In this document: positions 6,676-13,392 of the stretch, piece by piece
Layout of the letters: the number at the start of each line of letters is the position of its first letter
Position numbering within the stretch: the stretch's first letter is position 1
Assembly (NCBI GenBank): GCA_002304995.1
Contig: DBPV01000038.1
Location: forward strand, 48,720 to 62,111
DNA: 13,392 bases
DNA from: Syntrophaceae bacterium UBA1411
Lineage (GTDB): Bacteria; Desulfobacterota; Syntrophia; Syntrophales; Smithellaceae
Direction of reading: 5' to 3'
Translations under genes and position numbers: made by a program
The notes under the pieces: generated by a model
What the model saw: only the letters and a program-made list of their open reading frames with translations
Told to the model about the DNA's origin: nothing
The model's database searches: none

Positions 6676-8922
6676 ATGGAAACGAAAATTTTGATTGTTG
6701 ACGACGAAGCGGTCAACCGCTATCTGCTGCAAAAATTATTCGAGTCGCAAGGATGGAACGTTTGCGCTGCGGAAAACGGCCAAATCGCCCTGGAAACGGC
6801 CAGAAACGAATTGCCCGATCTGATCATTTCGGATATCCTGATGCCGGAAATGGACGGCTATGCGCTGTGCCGGAACTGTAAAGCGGACGAGCAACTCAAA
6901 GCCATTCCGTTTGTTTTCTACACCGGCACCTACACGGATGCACAGGATGAAAAATTTGCCCTGGACCTAGGGGCGAACCTGTTTCTCCAGAAGCCTCAGG
7001 AAGCGCAGGAGCTGATAAAAAACATCACAACGCTGCTCAAAAAACCGTCCGCCGGAACGGCTGCCGTCGCGGAGGATCTGAAATTTTTCAAAGGCCACAG
7101 TGAAATCCTCTCCAGGAAACTCACCAAAAAAATGGAGGACCTCGATGCGGCAAACCGCGAGCTGCAGGCGCTTGCGGAAATGTACCGGCTGAGCTTCGGA
7201 AACATCACCGATGTCATCTACACAATCGACCGGGATCTCAAAATTTCCAGCATCTCCCCCAGCGTGGAACGCTTGCTGGGATACAGTCCCCGCGATTTCA
7301 TCGGTGCGCCTGTCGCCCGGCTCGAGAAAATTCTGACGCCGGCTTCTTTTGCCAAAGCCAAAGCCGACATCGAACAGATTTCCGAAGGACACACCGTCCC
7401 CGCGTCGGTCTACGAGTTTCGTGCCGCGGACGGAACTTCCCGGTACAGTGAAATCAGCGGCGCTCCGATCGTCCGCGACGGAGGCATGATCGGCATCATC
7501 TGCATCGCCCGCGACATTACGGAGCGCATCCAGGCGGAAGAAAGGCTGCGGCAAAGCGAGCTGAAGCACCGCACCATCCTGGAAAACATGGACGACGCGT
7601 ATTACGAAGTCGACCTGCAGGGGAATCTCATTTTTTTCAACGAGGCGCTGGTTCGGGCCACGGGCTATTCCGCCGCAGAGCTTCCCGGCATGAATTACCG
7701 CCGATACGTAACCTCCGAAACGCACCGCCAGGTGGAAGATATTTTCCGGCAGGTTTATGAAACGGGCCGGCCCGTCCGCCTGTTTGACTATGCCGTTCAG
7801 ACGAAGGACGGCGCCACAAAGCGCTTCGAATCCTGGGTGAACCTAATCCTGGACGACAAAAAACAACCCGTCGGTTTTCGCGGTATGGCCCGCGACGTCA
7901 CCGAACGCAGGCAGGCGGAGGCGGCCAGGCTGCGGGCCGAAGCCAATTACCGCGCGTCCCTGGACGACTCTCTCATGGGCATCCGCATCGTCACGCCGGA
8001 GGGAACAACCGTCTATGCCAACCAGGCGGCCCTTGATCTTTACGGATACGGCAGCCTCGAAGAAATGAAGGCCGATCCGGTCGTCAGCCGCTACACGGAA
8101 GAGAGCCGGGCGGAAAACAAATTGCGCGTCGAGCAGAGAAAGCGTGGAGAAAAGTGGCCCGTCAACTATGAAATCAGCATTAAAAGAAAAAATGGAGAAA
8201 TCCGCCGCCTCGAAGTTTTCCGCAAGGAAATTCTCTGGAACGGCGTCCCGCACTTTCAGGTCCTCTACTCCGACATCACCAGCCGCCGGCAGACGGAGGA
8301 AAACCTGCGGCAGACGCTCGACAGCCTGAGAAAAGCGGTGGCGGCAACGATCCACGTCATCGCGTCCGCCGTGGAGGCGCGGGATCCCTACACGGCCGGC
8401 CATCAGGTCCGGACGGCCGATCTGGCCCGCGCCATCGCCACCGAACTGGGGCTGCCCCGGGACAGAATCGATGGAATCCGCCTGGCGGGAGCGGTGCACG
8501 ACGTCGGCAAACTGGCCATTCCCTCCGAAATACTGACCAAGCCCACAAAGCTGACCGACCTGGAATTTTCACTGGTCAAGGAGCACGCCCGCCTGGGCGC
8601 GGAAATGCTCCGGGACGTGGAATCTCCCTGGCCGCTTGCGGAAATTGTCCACCAGCACCACGAACGGATGGACGGCTCCGGCTATCCGCGGGGGCTGAAA
8701 GGCGCAGACATTCTTCCGGAAGCCCGGATTCTGGCCGTGGCCGACGTGGTGGAAGCGATTGCTTCGCACCGCCCCTATCGCCCGGCCTTCAATATCGACG
8801 CGGCCCTGGAGGAAATTGAAAAGAACAAGGGCACGCTGTACGACGAAGCCGCGGTAGCCGCCTGCCTGAAACTGTTTCGCGAACGCGGCTATTGCCTTCC
8901 CTGCCTCCCCGAAATGACTTGA
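6676..8922 (+). CDS. Response regulator with three PAS domains and HD-GYP c-di-GMP phosphodiesterase
   Basis: This 748-residue cytoplasmic protein is predicted to hydrolyse c-di-GMP. The N-terminal receiver domain (about 4-122) has the acidic pair Asp9/Asp10, phospho-acceptor Asp53, Thr83 and Lys106, so it should be phosphorylated by an unseen histidine kinase. Three PAS domains follow at about 168-285, 296-413 and 424-540, each ending in the typical D(I/V)T(E/S)R segment and joined by short coiled linkers. The HD-GYP domain (about 550-740) keeps His576, the HD pair His608/Asp609 followed by GK, His637, and the signature HHERMDGSGYP at 661-671, so catalysis is expected. The ATG at 6676 puts the receiver domain right at the start; a TTG at 6658 would add only six residues, and the ribosome site (GGGG, 6665-6668) is weak. 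With the preceding cyclase it forms a local c-di-GMP synthesis and breakdown pair. No DNA-binding output is present. Confidence 0.95.
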   Translation: METKILIVDDEAVNRYLLQKLFESQGWNVCAAENGQIALETARNELPDLIISDILMPEMDGYALCRNCKADEQLKAIPFVFYTGTYTDAQDEKFALDLGANLFLQKPQEAQELIKNITTLLKKPSAGTAAVAEDLKFFKGHSEILSRKLTKKMEDLDAANRELQALAEMYRLSFGNITDVIYTIDRDLKISSISPSVERLLGYSPRDFIGAPVARLEKILTPASFAKAKADIEQISEGHTVPASVYEFRAADGTSRYSEISGAPIVRDGGMIGIICIARDITERIQAEERLRQSELKHRTILENMDDAYYEVDLQGNLIFFNEALVRATGYSAAELPGMNYRRYVTSETHRQVEDIFRQVYETGRPVRLFDYAVQTKDGATKRFESWVNLILDDKKQPVGFRGMARDVTERRQAEAARLRAEANYRASLDDSLMGIRIVTPEGTTVYANQAALDLYGYGSLEEMKADPVVSRYTEESRAENKLRVEQRKRGEKWPVNYEISIKRKNGEIRRLEVFRKEILWNGVPHFQVLYSDITSRRQTEENLRQTLDSLRKAVAATIHVIASAVEARDPYTAGHQVRTADLARAIATELGLPRDRIDGIRLAGAVHDVGKLAIPSEILTKPTKLTDLEFSLVKEHARLGAEMLRDVESPWPLAEIVHQHHERMDGSGYPRGLKGADILPEARILAVADVVEAIASHRPYRPAFNIDAALEEIEKNKGTLYDEAAVAACLKLFRERGYCLPCLPEMT

Positions 8923-8956
8923 CCGATATGCTTTTCAAAACATTCCGACCAGAAGC

Positions 8957-8960
8957 GAGG
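8957..8960 (+). promoter_or_regulatory. Shine-Dalgarno choosing the ATG at 8970
   Basis: GAGG lies nine bases before ATG 8970. The other in-frame starts, TTG 8892 and ATG 8928, lack such a site, overlap or crowd the previous gene, and would bury the signal peptide behind 14-26 extra residues. Confidence 0.5.
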
Positions 8961-8969
8961 TTTTTTTGC

Positions 8970-10694
8970 ATGAACGGATTTTCGGGCAAAATGCCCTGCG
9001 GAATTTTTCTCCTGTTGTCTCTGGTTTTCATGATTCTGTCGTGCAGCGGCGGAGAGTCGCGACCGGCGCGCCTGTCGGCGCAAACGGGTTTTTTCGAAAT
9101 CGAACCGATCCGTTTCAGTTTTCAGCAGGCGGGCCTGCCCACGCTTTCCTATGCCTCCTCAAAAACCCGCATTCTCTATTCCTTTTATCCGGCGGATGCC
9201 GATCCCGCAGACAAACCACTGTTCGTTTTTTTCAACGGCGGCCCCGGCTGCGCCACCTGCACGGGCCTGTTCAGCATGAACACCGCGCCGCACACGCTCG
9301 ATAAAACCCGGACGGACGGAAACCGCATTGCGCCCAATCCCATAAGCTTCACTGCGCTCGGCAATCTGTTGTACCTGGACGCGCCGAACACCGGCTTTTC
9401 CTATAATGTAACCTTCGACGCGGCCGACGAAGCCGTCCGGCGCGCCGAGTTCGGCGTTCAGAACTTCAATCCCTACATCGACGCGGCGCAGATGGTCCGG
9501 GCCGTTTTGCGTTTCCTGGCCGGGCATCCGCCGCTGAAAGCCAACCGCGTCATTCTGATCGGCGAAAGCTACGGCGGCGTGCGGGCGTCCGTCATGCTCA
9601 ATCTGCTGCTCTTCCATGACCGCTACGAAGACGGATCCAGGATTTACCGCGATGCCGCGCTGGCGCGGGAAATTCGCCGTCATTTTCTGGAGACCGGTTC
9701 GGGCGCCTCGCCCGCGGATGTCGCAAGGCAGTTCGCGGGGCAAATTCTGATATCGCCTCTGCTGGCGGGCGTCTACCAGAACGACCTGTCGGGCGCGGCC
9801 TATGAACAGGCTGGTTCCGTCATCTACAACATCGCCGCGCAAACCGGCACGGTTTACACGCCCTGCGCGGACGACGGCTGCAATCCCTGGGACAACGCGC
9901 TGACGTTCGTTTCCGAAACGGCAAAACGCGACGTCTACCAGCACGATCAGCCGGCAAGCTACACCGACGGCCTTCTGCTTTTTGCCGTTGAAGGGCTCAA
10001 CCTGCCCGACGTTCTCTCCTTTGCTTTTGAGCGCAATATCGTCGGGATTCCCCGCCTGGGCGCTCCCTGGCGCCCAAACGCCTACAAGCAGATTGCGGGC
10101 GCCGAAGCCGGCCTCCCCGACATTTTGAACCGTCCGTCCTTCGCCCGTCTGCCTTTTGCCGATCAGCTCCGCATCCGCGAGCGCGCCGCAAGGCTTATGC
10201 GGCAAAAAGACCGGGCCGGGCACGCGGGTGAAACGCTGGCGGATGTTCTGGGGCCGCTTCATCCCTGGGACGCCTACGTGCTGGACTGCAACGACGACGT
10301 CGCAGAAGCGTTTTATGTGAACGCCGCCATCGACGCCGGCTACACGGCTATCGATCCGCTCAGCACGGCCACCGGAGAACTCTTCCTGCAAAACCTCGCG
10401 CTGGTGGAAACCCTGATCACCAACGCAGCGCTGGATCTCATCATTTATGCGCCGGTGATTCCGGATACCCTGAAAAAATATCCGTCTCTCGTCCGGGACG
10501 TCGTGTGGCGCGACGATCCGGACAACGGCCGCATCGAGGTTTACTACCAGCCGGGAGCGCCGGCCGAATCGCCCGCGCCCGCAAGCCGCATCATTGCCTT
10601 CCCCCGGTATCCGTCCGCCGGCCACATGGTCACGCACGGCCAGCCGGAAAAGTTTTTTGCCGACGTCCGGCGGTGGCTTTCGACGCTGCCGTGA
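8970..10694 (+). CDS. Lipoprotein serine carboxypeptidase-like protein (peptidase family S10)
   Basis: This 574-residue protein has a lipoprotein signal peptide (hydrophobic core 11-23, lipobox ILSC, Cys25), so it should be anchored in the cell envelope outside the cytoplasm. Family S10 enzymes cut single residues from peptide C termini with an alpha/beta-hydrolase triad. Recognisable blocks in order are FFNGGPGCATCTG (87-99, oxyanion region; most members have GGPGCSS), YLDAPNTGFSY (135-145), the nucleophile Ser200 in GESYGG, and His552 in AGHMVTHGQP. The acidic residue is less clear; Asp499 in YAPVIPD is the best candidate by position. The family is common in eukaryotes and patchy in bacteria. 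The gene starts 47 bases after the HD-GYP gene and may be co-transcribed with it, but no functional link is evident. S10-like acyltransferases also exist, so peptidase activity is inferred, not shown. Confidence 0.88.
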   Translation: MNGFSGKMPCGIFLLLSLVFMILSCSGGESRPARLSAQTGFFEIEPIRFSFQQAGLPTLSYASSKTRILYSFYPADADPADKPLFVFFNGGPGCATCTGLFSMNTAPHTLDKTRTDGNRIAPNPISFTALGNLLYLDAPNTGFSYNVTFDAADEAVRRAEFGVQNFNPYIDAAQMVRAVLRFLAGHPPLKANRVILIGESYGGVRASVMLNLLLFHDRYEDGSRIYRDAALAREIRRHFLETGSGASPADVARQFAGQILISPLLAGVYQNDLSGAAYEQAGSVIYNIAAQTGTVYTPCADDGCNPWDNALTFVSETAKRDVYQHDQPASYTDGLLLFAVEGLNLPDVLSFAFERNIVGIPRLGAPWRPNAYKQIAGAEAGLPDILNRPSFARLPFADQLRIRERAARLMRQKDRAGHAGETLADVLGPLHPWDAYVLDCNDDVAEAFYVNAAIDAGYTAIDPLSTATGELFLQNLALVETLITNAALDLIIYAPVIPDTLKKYPSLVRDVVWRDDPDNGRIEVYYQPGAPAESPAPASRIIAFPRYPSAGHMVTHGQPEKFFADVRRWLSTLP

Positions 10695-10749
10695 ATTGGG
10701 GCTTGAAAGCGCGGCGGCTTTGGATTAAGAAGGTCCGACTAAATCTTTC

Positions 10750-10753
10750 AGGA
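10750..10753 (+). promoter_or_regulatory. Shine-Dalgarno choosing the ATG at 10762
   Basis: AGGA ends eight bases before ATG 10762. It overlaps the alternative in-frame ATG at 10753, which has no properly spaced site of its own, so the shorter protein is preferred. Confidence 0.45.
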
Positions 10754-10761
10754 TGCCGTCC

Positions 10762-11991
10762 ATGCTGCATGAAATTTCTTCCCGTTGTCTGAAATGCAAG
10801 GTTCCCCAGTGCCGCAAGCACTGCCCCGTTTCCACGCCCATTCCCGACGTCATGCGCCTTTTCGAGGAGGAAAAGGAGCGCGAGGCCGCGGAAATACTCT
10901 TTGCCAACAATCCGCTTTCCGCCGTCTGCTCCATCGTCTGCCCGCACGAACGCAACTGCTGGGGCCACTGCGTTTTAGGCAAGAAGTCCGAGCCGATTGA
11001 ATTTTTCAAAATCGAACAGTACCTCTCGGGGAAATTTCTGGAGGCGTACGAACCGCCCGCGATCGAAAAAAAGGACATCCGCGTCGCGGTGGTCGGAGCC
11101 GGCCCCGCCGGCATCACCATGAGCATTCTCCTCGCGCTTCAGGGATTCCGGGTCACGCTGATGGAAGCCCGGGATAAAATCGGCGGCGTTTTGCGCTACG
11201 GCATTCCGGAATTCCGTCTGCCCAAAAACCTGGTGGACCGCTACGATCCTCTCCTGCACAAGCTGGGCGTCCGGATCAAGCCCAACACCTTCATCGGCTC
11301 CTCCATCACCCTCGACGACATGTTCATCGACGGCTACCGGGCCGTCTTCATCGCGGTGGGCACGGCCAAGCCCAACAAGCTGGGCCTTCTGGGCGAGACG
11401 CTGGGCAACGTGTACTACGCCATCGACTACCTCAAAAGCCCCGACGCCTACCGGCTCGGCCGGAACATCGCGGTGGTGGGCGCGGGCAACGTCGCGCTGG
11501 ACGCGGCCAGAATCGCCATCCGCCGGATCGAACCGGGCGGTTCGGTCACGGTCGTCAACAGCCTGTCCGAGGAAGACATGACGGGCAACAGACGGGAAAT
11601 CGCCGAAGCGGCTGCGGAAGGCGTCCAGTTTGCGCACCTGCTGCAGACGATCAAGCTTGAGGAAGACCGCGTCAAATGCGTCGCGGTCAATATCGTCCGG
11701 ACGGAGACGGAAACGTTTTACGAGGAGGATTTCTCCCGCGTGACGGAAATTCCCGCCGATTCGATCATCGTCGCCATCGGCCAGGGACCGCAGGGCGCAG
11801 TCATCACCGAAAGCAACGTTTCCAAAACGCAGCGCGGCCTGGTCGAAGCGGACGAAAACGGGCACACCTCCTCGCGGGGCGTCTTTGCCGCGGGCGACAT
11901 CGTCACCGGACCGAAAACGGTCGTCGAGGCCGTCGCCTTCGCCAAAAAAGTCGCGGTCGAAATCGAGAAATTCTGCACTGCCCCGGAATAA
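10762..11991 (+). CDS. GltD-like Fe-S/FAD pyridine nucleotide oxidoreductase
   Basis: This 409-residue protein has the layout of glutamate synthase small subunit and related electron-bifurcating or dihydropyrimidine dehydrogenase modules. The N-terminal domain (1-95) contributes eight cysteines in two groups, C9/C12/C17/C21 and C56/C60/C66/C70, as expected for two [4Fe-4S] clusters. An FAD-binding Rossmann fold follows, with VGAGPAG at 111-117, then a second nucleotide-binding fold with VGAGNVALDAAR at 239-250. The closing FAD motif is GVFAAGDIVTG (373-383). It is shorter than E. coli GltD (about 470). After the second fold, GltD-type proteins usually have arginines that grip the NADPH phosphate; here the segment reads VVNSLSEEDMTGNRRE, with no arginine pair at that place, so coenzyme preference may differ. 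No GltB or other partner is in view. The likely role is moving electrons between NAD(P)H and an unknown acceptor. Family confidence is high, function low. Confidence 0.88.
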   Translation: MLHEISSRCLKCKVPQCRKHCPVSTPIPDVMRLFEEEKEREAAEILFANNPLSAVCSIVCPHERNCWGHCVLGKKSEPIEFFKIEQYLSGKFLEAYEPPAIEKKDIRVAVVGAGPAGITMSILLALQGFRVTLMEARDKIGGVLRYGIPEFRLPKNLVDRYDPLLHKLGVRIKPNTFIGSSITLDDMFIDGYRAVFIAVGTAKPNKLGLLGETLGNVYYAIDYLKSPDAYRLGRNIAVVGAGNVALDAARIAIRRIEPGGSVTVVNSLSEEDMTGNRREIAEAAAEGVQFAHLLQTIKLEEDRVKCVAVNIVRTETETFYEEDFSRVTEIPADSIIVAIGQGPQGAVITESNVSKTQRGLVEADENGHTSSRGVFAAGDIVTGPKTVVEAVAFAKKVAVEIEKFCTAPE

Positions 11992-12013
11992 AAAAAGCCC
12001 TCTTTCCCGGAAT

Positions 12014-12060
12014 GCGGACCTCCCGGCCCGCCGAACAGCGGGTCTAAAGCCCCGCCCTGC
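12014..12060 (-). repeat. Double-hairpin REP/BIME-like element, degenerate copy 1
   Basis: This 47-base element aligns without gaps to the reverse complement of 13323-13369, with 37 of 47 bases the same by hand count. It forms two hairpins. GCGGACC (12014-12020) pairs with GGCCCGC (12025-12031) around TCCC with one mismatch. GCGGGTC (12038-12044) pairs with 12049-12055 around TAAA with one mismatch. Stems and tetraloop size are kept although the sequence has drifted, which points to an old copy of the same mobile or structural repeat. Confidence 0.7.
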
Positions 12061-12067
12061 ATCTATC

Positions 12068-12116
12068 AGCTACGAGCTACGAGCTATCCACCATCCACCA
12101 TCCACTATCCACTAAT
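12068..12116 (+). repeat. Seven-base tandem repeat, seven units
   Basis: The units are AGCTACG, AGCTACG, AGCTATC, CACCATC, CACCATC, CACTATC and CACTAAT. The period stays at seven bases throughout while the unit changes gradually from AGCTACG to CACTATC. It lies just before the -35 box of the methyltransferase promoter and is not coding in any convincing frame. Confidence 0.7.
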
Positions 12117-12131
12117 TTCGCCAAGATCGCC

Positions 12132-12160
12132 TTGACAGTCCGGGCCGCCTTCCCTATACT
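12132..12160 (+). promoter_or_regulatory. Near-perfect sigma70 promoter for the methyltransferase gene
   Basis: TTGACA (12132-12137) is a full match to the -35 consensus and TATACT (12155-12160) matches the -10 in five of six bases, with the ideal spacing of 17. Transcription should start near 12167, about 25 bases before the ATG. This is the strongest promoter in the window and shows that the gene has its own transcript. Confidence 0.8.
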
Positions 12161-12191
12161 TCGCAAAAATTCTTTTACATCCAAGGTGACT

Positions 12192-13244
12192 ATGTACAAT
12201 CTGGCAGCCGACGAACAGGTTCTCTGGAAAAAGTTAGCGGGCGAGGCCTTTGACGGAAAAGTAACTCCCCGCTCCTCTCTGTCCGACATCCGCTCCGCCC
12301 TGCGCGCGCATTTCCATTTTTACATGGGCGGGCTTTTCGCCGGCCGCGGCGATCAGGAAAAGGCGGGCGACTGGTTTAAGGAGGGAGCGCTGGAGGAAGA
12401 CGGCATCTTCAATGCCATCATGGCCTCTTACCTGGACCGGCACGACGGCCGGTTTTACATGCCGGAAAAAATCTTCGCCGACCCGCGCGACTACGAACAC
12501 TTCACGACCGTCCCGACCATCGTCGGCATGCGGGAGAAGTTTCTGCGCTTCGCCTCCGCCTCCCTGCCCGTTCTGGACCGGCCGATGACGGTTCTCGACG
12601 TGGGCTGCGGCGACGGCAGCCTCCTGGTGCTGCTCCTCAACCGCCTGATCGCGGCCGGCCGCGCGGAAAAGATCGGCCGCGCGATTCTGGTGGATTCCTC
12701 GGCGGCCATGCTCGACGTCGCAGAGGGCAAGCTCAACCGTGCGTTTCCCGGTCTCGCCATCGACAAGCGCCACGGCCGGATTCAGGAGCATGCGGCCGGG
12801 CTTCCCGAAGGCATTGACATCGCGCTTCTGTCGCTCGCCTATCACCACATGCCGTGGGACGATAAAGCGACCCATCTGCGCACAATGGCGCCCAAGGTCG
12901 GCCATTTTCTCCTCATGGAGATGGACGGCGACAACGACACGCCCCAGCACGGCTCGCCGGAACTGGCCGTCTCGGTTTACCAGTCGTACGGTCCGCTGAT
13001 CGACTCCATCTTCGCCCACGATGCCCCTGTTGTCATCACGCAAAGCTGCGTGGACAACTTCGTCATGGCGGAAGTGATATCCTTTCTCACGCAGCCCCGC
13101 GGCGAACGCAACGATTACCACATGCTGCGGGGCCAGTGGGCACGGGTGTTCGCGGAAAACCTCGAAGGCCACCACTTCCGGGGAGAAACCACGGTCCTCA
13201 CGTCGGACGGCTGCGAGTTCTTCGGCTGCCACTGGAGCAGATAA
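12192..13244 (+). CDS. Class I SAM-dependent methyltransferase, substrate unknown
   Basis: This is a 350-residue cytoplasmic protein. The ATG at 12192 follows AAGGTGA (12183-12189) and lies downstream of the promoter; the longer frame opening at TTG 12132 would begin inside the -35 box and is rejected. The N-terminal part (about 30-85) is helical and resembles a single TPR-like pair (MGGLFAGRGDQEKAGDWFKE). The catalytic fold starts near 108. Motif I is VLDVGCGDGSLL (134-145), the acidic residue ending the second strand is Asp168 (LVDSS), and the motif IV region is IDIALLSLAYHHM (208-220), typical of small-molecule methyltransferases with a dimer-prone His-His-Met. No signal peptide or membrane segment is seen. 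The gene stands alone, between two inverted hairpin repeats. I do not recognise the substrate. Links to the polyketide operon 8 kb upstream cannot be inferred from position. Confidence 0.88.
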   Translation: MYNLAADEQVLWKKLAGEAFDGKVTPRSSLSDIRSALRAHFHFYMGGLFAGRGDQEKAGDWFKEGALEEDGIFNAIMASYLDRHDGRFYMPEKIFADPRDYEHFTTVPTIVGMREKFLRFASASLPVLDRPMTVLDVGCGDGSLLVLLLNRLIAAGRAEKIGRAILVDSSAAMLDVAEGKLNRAFPGLAIDKRHGRIQEHAAGLPEGIDIALLSLAYHHMPWDDKATHLRTMAPKVGHFLLMEMDGDNDTPQHGSPELAVSVYQSYGPLIDSIFAHDAPVVITQSCVDNFVMAEVISFLTQPRGERNDYHMLRGQWARVFAENLEGHHFRGETTVLTSDGCEFFGCHWSR

Positions 13245-13255
13245 CCTCCCCCGAA

Positions 13256-13316
13256 CCCCCTCCCAAGGGGAACAGCCTCTTGTCTTCCGCCGGCGGAGGT
13301 GGTGCGACCTCACCTC
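13256..13316. repeat. Hairpin-rich region downstream of the methyltransferase
   Basis: Three short inverted repeats follow each other. CCCC (13257-13260) pairs with GGGG (13267-13270) around TCCCAA. A 16-base palindrome with one T-G pair is centred between 13291 and 13292 (13284-13299). GAGGTG (13296-13301) pairs with CACCTC (13311-13316). None is followed by a T-run. They may help end or protect the methyltransferase transcript, or be remains of interspersed repeats. Confidence 0.4.
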
Positions 13317-13322
13317 AACAAC

Positions 13323-13374
13323 GTAGGGCGGGGCTTTAGCCCCGCCGCCAAGCGGACCTGAAGGTCCGCCCTAC
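13323..13374 (+). repeat. Double-hairpin REP/BIME-like element, intact copy 2
   Basis: Both strands start with GTAGGGCGG: 13323-13331 on + and 13374-13366 on -. Hairpin 1 pairs GGCGGGGC (13327-13334) with GCCCCGCC (13339-13346) around TTTA. Hairpin 2 pairs GCGGACC (13352-13358) with GGTCCGC (13363-13369) around TGAA. The outer GTAGGGCG and CGCCCTAC (13367-13374) can also pair with each other. A hairpin preceded by GTAG on each strand is the layout of REP sequences arranged as a BIME, the type moved by RAYT (REP-associated tyrosine) transposases. No such transposase gene is in this window. Confidence 0.8.
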
Positions 13375-13392
13375 ATTGTCATTACCATGAGC

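Noticed and set aside
9159..10637. A 492-codon open frame on the minus strand opposite the S10 gene
   Set aside because: It mirrors the codons of a well-supported gene and shows no motif or ribosome site; similar shadows lie opposite the GltD-like and methyltransferase genes.
11992..12013. A-run and pyrimidine tract after the GltD-like stop as a terminator
   Set aside because: The A-run comes before, not after, any stem on this strand, and no stem is formed in this stretch.

Overview
The window is about 60% GC by eye and gene-dense, with every supported gene on the + strand. Its gene content is multidomain reducing polyketide synthase, c-di-GMP enzymes, a bacteriohemerythrin domain, a lipoprotein peptidase and an Fe-S/FAD oxidoreductase. 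This suggests a Gram-negative, probably anaerobic or microaerophilic bacterium, and the style fits Desulfobacterota (Syntrophales-like). That placement is inferred from gene style only; there is no rRNA or marker gene to confirm it.

Region 1 (1-4118) is a biosynthetic operon: the 3' end of a type I PKS (ER-KR-ACP, no thioesterase), an overlapping PLP-dependent alpha-oxoamine synthase with an extra N-terminal helix, and an SDR that resembles 3-ketodihydrosphingosine reductase. The simplest reading is that the PKS builds a reduced acyl chain on its ACP. The oxoamine synthase then releases it by decarboxylative condensation with an amino acid, and the SDR reduces the resulting ketone, giving a sphingoid-base-like amino alcohol. 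Fungi use this logic for fumonisin-type compounds. I regard this as the most interesting system in the window.

Region 2 (4119-8922) starts with a 354-base leader carrying a sigma70-like promoter. It then encodes a membrane diguanylate cyclase with a C-terminal hemerythrin domain, followed by a response regulator with three PAS domains and an HD-GYP phosphodiesterase domain. Together they form a make-and-break pair for c-di-GMP with several sensory inputs: a periplasmic domain, a diiron domain, PAS domains and phosphorylation.

Region 3 (8970-11991) holds a lipoprotein serine carypeptidase-like protein of family S10 (serine carboxypeptidase) and a GltD-like Fe-S/FAD oxidoreductase without a GltB partner in view. 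No functional link between the two is evident.

Region 4 (11992-13392) is a class I SAM methyltransferase gene with a near-perfect sigma70 promoter. Two inverted copies of a double-hairpin, REP/BIME-like element lie on either side of it, and a 7-base tandem repeat lies just upstream. No tRNA, rRNA, CRISPR array, transposase or convincing intrinsic terminator was seen.
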